Of a stretch of DNA of 64,000 nucleotides, positions 56,926 to 64,000 are shown piece by piece. The stretch is from contig JAAVDB010000026.1 of NCBI GenBank assembly GCA_014802015.1, positions 1-64,000 of the forward strand. Reading direction: 5' to 3'. The translations under genes and the position numbers were made by a program. The notes below the pieces were generated by a model. The model was not told the DNA's origin. It did not search any database and was given only the letters and a program-made list of their open reading frames with translations. The stretch's first letter is position 1; every line of letters starts with the position of its first letter. The DNA comes from Bacteroides sp. (GTDB lineage: Bacteria; Bacteroidota; Bacteroidia; Bacteroidales; Muribaculaceae).

Positions 56926-57798
56926 TCATTGATCGGTCGAACTTCGATCGGTCAGTAGGCTCGGATTTACCATACGTGTAATCGATGGTGCCGGATGGCT
57001 GCCTGTGCGGCTGTCCGGCATCATCTGTCTTTTGGGGATTGTCTCCATCCAGCGTGCTCGTTCGGATGCATCCATCTTCTCGATGGCATAGCGCAGCGCA
57101 GTGCGCGGCATCATGCGATGATGTTCGGCAAGAAAATCCCTCAATACGGATATGTCGCGCTTGCCTACCTCGCGCAACATCCATCCCACGGCCTTGTGTA
57201 TGAGGTCGTGAGGATGATTAAGCAACATCTTCGCTATGCGCAGCGTGTCGTCAAACTGTTCGGAGCGTATGAATGCCAGAGTGCTGACGATGGCAATGCG
57301 TTGTTCCCACAGGTTATCGCTTGCAGCCAGTCTGTCAAGGACTCCGCGCGACGGCATCGTGCCGTCAGTCCCCGGGAGCAGCATGTACGGACCGAGAATA
57401 TATTGGCATGACAGGTCCACAAGATCCCAGTTATTGACACGGCGAGTATGGCTAAGATAGAACTCGGCCAGCATGGCGCGACGTTCGGCGTGCAGGGTGG
57501 GGGAGTCACGACGGCGCGGTGTGGCTGCTTTCATCTCCTCGACGAGCAGGAGCAGTCCGCACAGGCGCGCTTCGTGCCATGGACTGTCAAGCAGACGGGC
57601 TATCTCATGCAGTGGTACCTGCAGGCGCGCCCGGAGTGTCACCGATCGTGTCTGCGGTACTTTCAGACCGAGAAACATATCGCCCTCACCGTATTCGCCT
57701 CTGCCGGTCTTGAAGAAGCGTGTCAGTACGTTGCGTTGCTCTTCGTTTTCCATAGTACGCAGAGTCTCAACTATGTCGTCAGCCGTAATCATTGTCAT
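56926..57798 (-). CDS. DNA alkylation repair protein (AlkD-like)
   Basis: A 290-residue HEAT-like repeat protein. The order FFKTGRGEYGEGDMFLGLKVPQ, ARLLDSPWHEARLCGLLLLV, NNWDLVDLSCQYILG and LIHKAVGWMLREVGKRD matches the AlkD family of glycosylases that remove N3- and N7-alkyl purines; the Trp-His and Trp-Asp (WDLVD) residues at the active site are present. The last ~50 residues, Pro, Arg and Ser rich, extend beyond the family length. Start ATG 57798 is used; ATG 57792 is possible. Confidence 0.9.
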   Translation of the reverse strand: MTMITADDIVETLRTMENEEQRNVLTRFFKTGRGEYGEGDMFLGLKVPQTRSVTLRARLQVPLHEIARLLDSPWHEARLCGLLLLVEEMKAATPRRRDSPTLHAERRAMLAEFYLSHTRRVNNWDLVDLSCQYILGPYMLLPGTDGTMPSRGVLDRLAASDNLWEQRIAIVSTLAFIRSEQFDDTLRIAKMLLNHPHDLIHKAVGWMLREVGKRDISVLRDFLAEHHRMMPRTALRYAIEKMDASERARWMETIPKRQMMPDSRTGSHPAPSITRMVNPSLLTDRSSTDQ

Positions 57799-58106
57799 TA
57801 GGGAAGAAAAACCGTATAATATCAGTTACAAATTTACTAATATTCATCTGAAAATTTACCCTATAAGCGGAAAATTTTCTACATGGAGTTTGTAAAGGGT
57901 TTATAGCTAATGAAATAGAATTTGTATAAAATAAGTTATGATTTGAAACGGCCTGATATTTGGGATTTTATCAATTGTTAATATTTCTAAAATTGAGCCT
58001 GTTTTTTTCAAATATTATGGTAGTGTGATAGAAATTTGCTACTTTTACTATGGATTCGTCTAAAATACAACCTAAAAGCCAATTTTAATTAAAAAGAAGT
58101 CAGTGC
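57799..58106. promoter_or_regulatory. AT-rich 308-bp divergent region between alkD and susC
   Basis: No gene is seen. On the minus strand TAAATTTG (57836-57829) is a -7 match for the alkD-like gene. On the plus strand no exact TAnnTTTG exists near susC; the nearest are TAGAAATTTG (wrong spacing) and TACTTTTA (58041-58048). The SusC operon may therefore use an alternative sigma factor, such as an ECF, or an activator. Confidence 0.45.
57829..57836 (-). promoter_or_regulatory. -7 promoter element of the AlkD-like gene
   Basis: Minus-strand TAAATTTG fits TAnnTTTG; the predicted start near 57822 leaves about 25 bases before the start codon. No -33 TTG was found at the expected distance. Confidence 0.5.
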
Positions 58107-61100
58107 ATGAAAAATTGTAACTATTTTAAGATCATGCTGGCAGTTTTCACAATGGTGTTATCATCAATGTGGAGTATGCCCGGCATACATGCGCAATCTA
58201 AATCCGGCGAAGCTGAGATAAAGCCCATCATGGGTCAAGTGCTTGACGATGAGGGTGAGCCGCTGCCGGGAGCAGGTGTGCGCATCAAAGGAATGAAAGG
58301 AGTGAATGCTGTAACAACCACTGATGCACACGGTACGTTCGGATTTAAATATGAAATGAAGAACGGTGCCCGTCCTGTACTTGAAGTATCTTATATAGGT
58401 ATGGAGACCAAGGAAGTGCCGGTGGATTTCAAGAAGCCTCTGAAGATCCGTCTTGAGGCCGACGCTCTTAAACTTGATGAAGTGACTGTGGTCGATGACG
58501 GTTACAACCGTCTGCCCCGTCGTGACATGGTGGGCGCATATACCACTCTTAAAGCTGAGGATGTGATCATCCCGGGTTATCAGTCGATTGACCAGATGCT
58601 TCAGGGACGTGTCGCAGGTATGGTCGTGAGCAATTCATCGGCCCGTGTGGGTTCGTCCCCCTCGATCAAGATCCGCGGTACGTCTACGCTGCTCGGCAGC
58701 ACCGATCCTCTGTGGGTAGTCGATGGTGTGATACAGCCCGATCCTATACATATCGATGCCAGTGAGGCTCTTACCGAGGATATGTCTACCCTTATCGGTA
58801 ATCAGGTGTCATGGCTCAACCCGCTCGATATCGAGACCATCACCGTGCTCAAGGACGCATCCGCAACCGCTATCTATGGTTCGCGCGCGTCAAACGGTGT
58901 GATCGTGGTCACCACCAAGAAGGGTTCAAACGAGCGCGTGTCCGTACGTTATCAGGGCAGCTTGAGCATACGTGAACGTAAAGGTTATGACCATTACAAT
59001 ATGATGAACTCGCTCGAACGCATCCAGTTTAGCAAGGAAGCGTACGATGCAGGTGCACGTTATGCCAGCACTCCTGTACCCCAGCTCAATACTTACGAGG
59101 GTCTTATGGAGATGTTTAACAGACGTATGATTGACGAGACCCAGTTTGCAGCCAATATGCAGCGACTTGAGACGGTCAATACCGACTGGTTTGACCTCCT
59201 TACCCGTAACTCGCTGTCGACCAGTCACAATGTGAGTGTGTCAGGCGGTTCGGACAAGGTGACCTATAACGGTTCGGTCGGATATTCGGTCAATAACGGT
59301 ACTGAGGTCGGTAACAGCAACAATCAGTTTACTTCGCGCCTCAATCTCGGCATCCAGTTCAGCAAGCGTCTGCGTGTCACTCTCAATATGAGCGGTTCAT
59401 ACCGTAACAGTGACGGCTATGCCTCGGGTGTCAACCCCTCGTCGTTTGCGTTGAATACCAGCCGTTCGATTCCCGCGTTCAACGAGAAGGGTGAGTACGA
59501 ATATTATTATATGCCGTACACCTCCTATCCCATGAACCCGAGCACGCTTACTGCCGGCTATAATATCTTGAACGAGATGGAAAACAGTTATTCAAAGAGT
59601 GTCAACAAGAGTTTCTCGACATCACTCAATGCCGAGTACAAGATACTCGACTGGATGACCTATACGTTTGGCGGTAGCATCTTCCAGTCCAACAATAACA
59701 TTGAGTCATATCTCGGTGAGAAGACTTCGTATGTCGAGATGCATTACCGCGGTTATCCCGCAGGTAGTGAGGAGTACGGATCGGATCTCTACAAGGCAGC
59801 GATGCTCCCTGTCGGCGGTCAGCTCAGTACGACTGCGTCACAGTCGACTACCTACTCTATGTCACACAAGCTGACGATGTCACAGACATTCGCTGAAAAG
59901 CACCGCGTGAACCTCCTCGCAGGTTTTGAGATGCGTTCGGCCAAGAGCAGCTCAAACACCAACAACGTATTCGGATATATTCCCGAACGTGGTCAGATGA
60001 TGGTGGCTCCTACGCCTCCCGAGGAGATTGTTCCTATCGGAGGCAGTCATTATGACTGGGGTGTGTATGAGAGGGTGTTCCGTTACGGTAGCGGCTGGCG
60101 CAAGTATGACCATACTGACAATCAGCTGTCTATATTCGGCGTGCTTGCCTACTCGTTCGATAATGTGCACGTGCTCAATGCCAACTTCCGTTGGGATGCC
60201 TCAAACCGTTTCGGTCAGGATACGAACAACAGGTTCAACCCCACATATTCGTTCGGTTATTCATGGCGTGTGGCCCAGCAGGGCTTCATTAAGGATAACG
60301 TGGAATGGCTCAACCAGTTGAATCTGCGTGCTACGTACGGTATACAGGGTAACGTCGTTAACTCTGTCAGCCCTGACCTGCTCGCCGCTTACGGCGTGGG
60401 TGGATTGAAACAGCCCTACAACCAGTATTATGCAACAATCTCTTCTCTCCCCAACCCTTATCTCAACTGGGAGAGCACAAAGACCTGGAATGCCGGTATC
60501 GACCTCCAGTTCCTGCACAAGTTCACACTCAACCTTGAGTATTATACCCGTGCATCTAACGTGATCCTACAGCAGAACATCGCCGAGGAGTATGGTATGC
60601 GTACCATGAAGCTCAACGGTGGTAAGCTTCACAACCACGGTCTTGAGCTTACGTTCAATTTCACCCCGATCTCACGCAAGGATCTTGCTCTCACCATCGG
60701 ATTCAATGCGTCTAAGAACTGGAACCGTTCGGACAACCCCGAAGAGTATGTGAAAGCCAACCAGCCGCAGTATACCGACTACCTGTCGGGCAACAAGGAT
60801 CGCCCCCTCAAGGAGGGTTATCCCGTGAGCGCGTTCTGGTCATACTCTTTTGCCGGACTCGATCCCGAGACGGGTTATCCTCTGTTTAATCTGCTTGACG
60901 TGGAGCGGAGCGATGATCCTACCAACTTCATGGTTTATTCGGGACAGACCGAGGCTTACTTCACGGGTGGTTTAAACTTCCGCCTGCGTTGGAAGGATAT
61001 TTCACTCAGTTCTACGCTGTCATGCCTTCTGGGAGCCAAGCGTCGTCTCCCCAACCCTTACAGAAACTTCAACAATGGTAAGATACCCGATCCGTGGAAC

Positions 61101-61487
61101 AATATTGACCGCGACCTCAATAATCGCTGGAAGAAACCGGGTGATGAACAGAATACCATCATCCCCGCGCTCTGGACGGCCGTGTATGAGAGCATCAACT
61201 ACACGCTGCCTACCCTGGGTAACACCGTGAACAACCGTTATATGATGTGGGCCAACTCGGATGTTATGGTGGCCGATGCTTCGTTCCTGCGTTGTAACAA
61301 CATCGCCCTCTCGTATTACCTGCCTACGAAGTGGTGTAATGCGTTCGGTGCTCAGAGCCTCAACCTCTCGGCTTCGGTAAGTAACATCTTCGTTATCGCA
61401 AGCAAGAAATGGAGAGGATTTGACCCCGAACTGGGCAACAGCGTGATGCCTCACATGTATTCGGTGACCTGCTCACTCAGCTTCTAA
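58107..61487 (+). CDS. SusC/RagA-family TonB-linked outer membrane protein
   Basis: Outer-membrane TonB-dependent transporter of 1126 residues. It has a signal peptide (to about residue 30), an N-terminal carboxypeptidase-like regulatory domain (IMGQVLDDEGEPLPGAGVRI), a TonB-box/plug region with VTVVDDGYNRLPRRDMVGA, the plug motif ATAIYGSRASNGVIVVTT near 255 and a long beta-barrel ending in MYSVTCSLSF. It lacks an extra N-terminal STN domain, so an anti-sigma interaction is not evident. It is first in susC-susD-lipoprotein; SusC and SusD form a lidded importer. Confidence 0.95.
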   Translation: MKNCNYFKIMLAVFTMVLSSMWSMPGIHAQSKSGEAEIKPIMGQVLDDEGEPLPGAGVRIKGMKGVNAVTTTDAHGTFGFKYEMKNGARPVLEVSYIGMETKEVPVDFKKPLKIRLEADALKLDEVTVVDDGYNRLPRRDMVGAYTTLKAEDVIIPGYQSIDQMLQGRVAGMVVSNSSARVGSSPSIKIRGTSTLLGSTDPLWVVDGVIQPDPIHIDASEALTEDMSTLIGNQVSWLNPLDIETITVLKDASATAIYGSRASNGVIVVTTKKGSNERVSVRYQGSLSIRERKGYDHYNMMNSLERIQFSKEAYDAGARYASTPVPQLNTYEGLMEMFNRRMIDETQFAANMQRLETVNTDWFDLLTRNSLSTSHNVSVSGGSDKVTYNGSVGYSVNNGTEVGNSNNQFTSRLNLGIQFSKRLRVTLNMSGSYRNSDGYASGVNPSSFALNTSRSIPAFNEKGEYEYYYMPYTSYPMNPSTLTAGYNILNEMENSYSKSVNKSFSTSLNAEYKILDWMTYTFGGSIFQSNNNIESYLGEKTSYVEMHYRGYPAGSEEYGSDLYKAAMLPVGGQLSTTASQSTTYSMSHKLTMSQTFAEKHRVNLLAGFEMRSAKSSSNTNNVFGYIPERGQMMVAPTPPEEIVPIGGSHYDWGVYERVFRYGSGWRKYDHTDNQLSIFGVLAYSFDNVHVLNANFRWDASNRFGQDTNNRFNPTYSFGYSWRVAQQGFIKDNVEWLNQLNLRATYGIQGNVVNSVSPDLLAAYGVGGLKQPYNQYYATISSLPNPYLNWESTKTWNAGIDLQFLHKFTLNLEYYTRASNVILQQNIAEEYGMRTMKLNGGKLHNHGLELTFNFTPISRKDLALTIGFNASKNWNRSDNPEEYVKANQPQYTDYLSGNKDRPLKEGYPVSAFWSYSFAGLDPETGYPLFNLLDVERSDDPTNFMVYSGQTEAYFTGGLNFRLRWKDISLSSTLSCLLGAKRRLPNPYRNFNNGKIPDPWNNIDRDLNNRWKKPGDEQNTIIPALWTAVYESINYTLPTLGNTVNNRYMMWANSDVMVADASFLRCNNIALSYYLPTKWCNAFGAQSLNLSASVSNIFVIASKKWRGFDPELGNSVMPHMYSVTCSLSF

Positions 61488-61512
61488 TCTATCAAAGACA
61501 CAGAATAATATT

Positions 61513-63084
61513 ATGAATAAGATATATATCAAGTCAATCATATTCGGCCTTCTGGGATTGTCGCTCAATTCCTGCAACGACTTTCTGGAGCCTCAGTCGT
61601 CCTCGGAGTTCGTGCCGAAGGATGCTAACTCGCTCAACGAGATTCTGCTTGGTGAGGCCTATCCCCACACCTCTTCATCTTACTATCTGGAGGGTTTCGT
61701 TCACCTTTTTGACGATGATGTGGCTATGGCTGAGTATCAGGATCCCCAGTCGGGATTCAATATTGAGCAGTATTTCATACCGTTCACCTGGCAGCCCGAT
61801 CTCTGGAACGAACTTGATCAGGTCGTTACTGCGAAAAGTTACAACCAGTATTATTACTGCTATGAGTTCATCCTCGGATGTAACGCTATCCTCGACTATA
61901 TCGGTCAGGCTGAGGGAGATCTGCAGGACGACATCGATAATGTTGTAGCTCAGGCTCACACGTTGCGCGCGTTCTATTATCTACAGCTTGTGAATCTGTT
62001 CGGCGCACCCTATACGTATGCGCCCGATTCGCCCGGTGTGCCCCTGAAACTCACTTCTAAGATCGAGAATAAGCCTCTTACCCGTAATACGGTACGTGAG
62101 GTGTATGAGCAGATCGTCGAGGATTTGACAGAGGCTATCACTCTTTACGAGGGTCTGCCCGAGAACCGTAAATGGAAGATGGACTATCGTACCAGTCTGC
62201 CCATGGCTGAACTTCTGCTCTCGCGTGTATACCTCTATATGGAAAACTGGGAAGAGGCTGCCAAGTATGCCGAGCGCGTGATGAAGAACAGTAACTTCAC
62301 ACTCACCGATCTCAACACCATTCAGCGTTACACCACCACGACTCCCGTTCAGCGCACATACCATGACTTCCACAGCTACACCGGTTCGACCGAGTGTATC
62401 TGGCCATACGGACGCCGAGGCGATTTCTTCCTGTGGCTTACCGATTATGTTGTGGAGCAGGGTTCAGGTCTCGTGAAGCATTCATATTTCAAGGCATCTC
62501 CCGACCTGATGGATTCGTTCGAGGAGTATGACCTTCGAAAGGATTGTTACGTAGTCAGAAGCTGGTATGTAGACTCAAGCGGTGAGGAGTTCCCTCAGGC
62601 TGTTGGTAAGACTACGGTGTCAGCACAGTTTACCTGTAGCAATGACAACCTCTCTATATTCGGCCGTTCGCTCAGATATGCCGAGGCTTTCGTGAACTAT
62701 GCCGAAGCTAAGTCCAATATCCCCGGTGGGGAGATCGACGCTATCGCGGCCCTCAATGAGCTGCGTGAGATGCGATTCGAGAGCGGTCACTATCAGCCTC
62801 TGGGCAATATGAGCGCTGAGGCTTGCCGTCAGTTCGTGCGCGAGGAGCGTCGCCGTGAGTTGTGTTTCGAGGGTCAGCGCTGGTTTGACCTGCGCCGCTG
62901 GGGCATGCCTGAGATCAAGCATGTATGGTATCCCGATGCGGAGACAGCTGTCGAGTATGTGCTGTCGGCTCAGGATCTCCAGTATACTCTCCCGTTGCCT
63001 AACTCTACGGTTGATTCCAACCCCGAGCTGACTCAGAATCCTCAGGCTTCAGGTCCGCGTCAGGGCACCACAATATCCAGATAA
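61513..63084 (+). CDS. SusD/RagB-family surface lipoprotein
   Basis: Surface lid subunit of the SusCD importer, 523 residues. The lipobox is LNSC (Cys21), followed by NDFLEPQSSSEF. The helical TPR-like region is marked by AQAHTLRAFYYLQLVNLFGAPY and the C-terminal signature FVREERRRELCFEGQRWFDLRRWG. It starts 25 bp after susC. The bound ligand, glycan or peptide, cannot be told, and no glycoside hydrolase is present in the window. Confidence 0.95.
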   Translation: MNKIYIKSIIFGLLGLSLNSCNDFLEPQSSSEFVPKDANSLNEILLGEAYPHTSSSYYLEGFVHLFDDDVAMAEYQDPQSGFNIEQYFIPFTWQPDLWNELDQVVTAKSYNQYYYCYEFILGCNAILDYIGQAEGDLQDDIDNVVAQAHTLRAFYYLQLVNLFGAPYTYAPDSPGVPLKLTSKIENKPLTRNTVREVYEQIVEDLTEAITLYEGLPENRKWKMDYRTSLPMAELLLSRVYLYMENWEEAAKYAERVMKNSNFTLTDLNTIQRYTTTTPVQRTYHDFHSYTGSTECIWPYGRRGDFFLWLTDYVVEQGSGLVKHSYFKASPDLMDSFEEYDLRKDCYVVRSWYVDSSGEEFPQAVGKTTVSAQFTCSNDNLSIFGRSLRYAEAFVNYAEAKSNIPGGEIDAIAALNELREMRFESGHYQPLGNMSAEACRQFVREERRRELCFEGQRWFDLRRWGMPEIKHVWYPDAETAVEYVLSAQDLQYTLPLPNSTVDSNPELTQNPQASGPRQGTTISR

Positions 63085-63117
63085 TTCACGATATAATTTA
63101 CGAAAGTAATTTGAGTC

Positions 63118-64000
63118 ATGAAAAAGACTATATTATATACTTTGTTCGGACTGCTCGCACTCAGCTCCTGTACCAAGGACGAGGAACCCATACAGCCATC
63201 CGGAAATTATTCAGTGTTGCGTTTTGATTTCCCGCAGGGCAATCATCCGTACGATGACGACATCGTCAAGATTAAGGAAATCTATGACACTTACCTTATC
63301 TACAAGGATATTACCCCTCAGGATCTTAACCGTCAGTGGCAAGGTCTCGGTACGGGTAGCCTTAAAGCGTGTGATCCCGTAGATGAGGAAAATGTAGCGT
63401 TTTATGTAGATTTCATGAAGGATCACGTATTCTCGTACATGACCCCTGAGGCAGTGCGTAAGGCTATGCCGGTCAAGATATACCTGGTGCAGAATCTGCG
63501 CGACGTCGCTGCTGATTCCGATGGCAGTGAGGATAATAGCTCAAGCTCGTCGGGTACGGGTTCTGCCACAGACAACTCGCCCGTTACGGTCAAGACTGAC
63601 GGATTTGATTACTGGGCTCTCAGCTTCACACCCGAGGGTCTGGCCAACAGAGATGAGGCCGGCATGCGTTTTGCCCGCTGTAAATTCCTTTATGTAATCA
63701 TCAAGGCATGCTATCTTGACGGTATCATAGAGGAGCCTCTGGACATCCGCAATAAGATTACCTGGTACAATACGGACGGTACGTACAAGGCTCTCGAATC
63801 AGACCCTCGCAGTCCCAACTATTCATGGGAGCGCGGTTTCCCTGACCGTGTTGTCGAGAAGGATTTCAAGGAATACTTCAATCATTACATCACGCAGTGG
63901 ATGAGAGAATTTAATGCCTATTCCGTCGAGTACGACTGGTTCCTTAATTACTGCCGTATGGCTATGTTCTATGGCCGTGACTACATTGAGAAGAAGTACG
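63118..64000 (+). CDS. SusCD-associated lipoprotein, degenerate zinc-hydrolase-like, partial
   Basis: Starts 33 bp after susD and runs off the window at residue 294; it is not in the ORF track. The lipobox is LSSC (Cys18). The order VAFYVDFMKDHVFSYMTPEAV, MPVKIYLVQN and ERGFPDRVVEKDFKEYF resembles the substrate-import-associated zinc metallohydrolase lipoprotein family. Where that family has HExxH, this protein reads KFLYVIIKACYL (about 189-200), with none of the His or Glu ligands. A Ser-rich insertion occupies about 134-155. It may bind rather than cleave. The family call is by eye. Confidence 0.6.
   Translation, partial: MKKTILYTLFGLLALSSCTKDEEPIQPSGNYSVLRFDFPQGNHPYDDDIVKIKEIYDTYLIYKDITPQDLNRQWQGLGTGSLKACDPVDEENVAFYVDFMKDHVFSYMTPEAVRKAMPVKIYLVQNLRDVAADSDGSEDNSSSSSGTGSATDNSPVTVKTDGFDYWALSFTPEGLANRDEAGMRFARCKFLYVIIKACYLDGIIEEPLDIRNKITWYNTDGTYKALESDPRSPNYSWERGFPDRVVEKDFKEYFNHYITQWMREFNAYSVEYDWFLNYCRMAMFYGRDYIEKKY

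Noticed and set aside
57837-58106. Exact TAnnTTTG promoter for susC
   Set aside because: Only near-matches with wrong spacing or a changed last base were found, so none is annotated as a promoter.
1-64000. tRNA, rRNA or CRISPR array
   Set aside because: I saw no cloverleaf-like sequence or regularly spaced repeats by eye; a covariance-model scan was not possible.

Overview
This window is chromosomal DNA from a Bacteroidota bacterium, most likely order Bacteroidales; the gene content would suit a gut family such as Muribaculaceae, but that rank is a guess. The evidence is the SusC/SusD pair, a MurF-alanine racemase fusion, a Rho protein with a very long disordered insertion, the mreBCD-PBP2-rodA order, and many promoters with the Bacteroidota -7 element TAnnTTTG. 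Genes are densely packed with short or overlapping junctions. I saw no phage, insertion sequence, CRISPR array, tRNA or rRNA.

Layout. 1-6.4 kb (+): end of purH, then the cell-elongation operon mreB-mreC-mreD-PBP2-rodA. 6.5-9.8 kb (+): galM, a sugar-1-phosphate nucleotidyltransferase and galK, closed by a clear terminator, then an SGNH lipoprotein. 10.7-12.8 kb (-): a lipoprotein overlapping a PagL-like outer-membrane deacylase. 12.8-18.5 kb (-): a MacAB/TolC-type ABC efflux operon whose promoter is covered by an 11-bp palindrome. 18.6-35.0 kb (-): a long run of genes for envelope and intermediary metabolism: waaA, an LpxL-like acyltransferase, a KdsB-like cytidylyltransferase, a GT9 glycosyltransferase, an LtaS-like sulfatase-fold enzyme, aroE, a YeiH transporter, a ComEC-like protein, a small lipoprotein, a GSCFA protein, murF-alr, a long PurF-like enzyme and an unknown exported protein. 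35.1-36.8 kb (+): a YciO-like protein and a FemAB/GNAT-like protein. 36.9-42.3 kb (-): a PRiA4_ORF3 protein, a large exported beta-helix protein and rho with a long leader. 42.7-44.2 kb (+): udk and lptB. 44.3-45.7 kb (-): glutamate decarboxylase. 45.9-51.0 kb (+): a threonine operon (thrA, an apgM-type putative homoserine kinase, thrC). 51.1-56.9 kb (+): a TolC/adaptor/RND pump. 56.9-57.8 kb (-): an AlkD-like protein. 58.1-64 kb (+): SusC, SusD and a third lipoprotein that runs off the window.

The most unusual points are the rho locus (long leader with an ORF encoding four consecutive prolines and a C-rich, G-poor stretch, a nine-G run in the catalytic region, and a ~265-residue insertion), an apparently inactive member of the SusCD-associated zinc hydrolase family, a palindromic operator with no local regulator, galactose genes without galT or galE, and several divergent enzymes in the LPS cluster. 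I did not find a wholly new multi-gene system. All calls are by eye from motifs; no database search was run.
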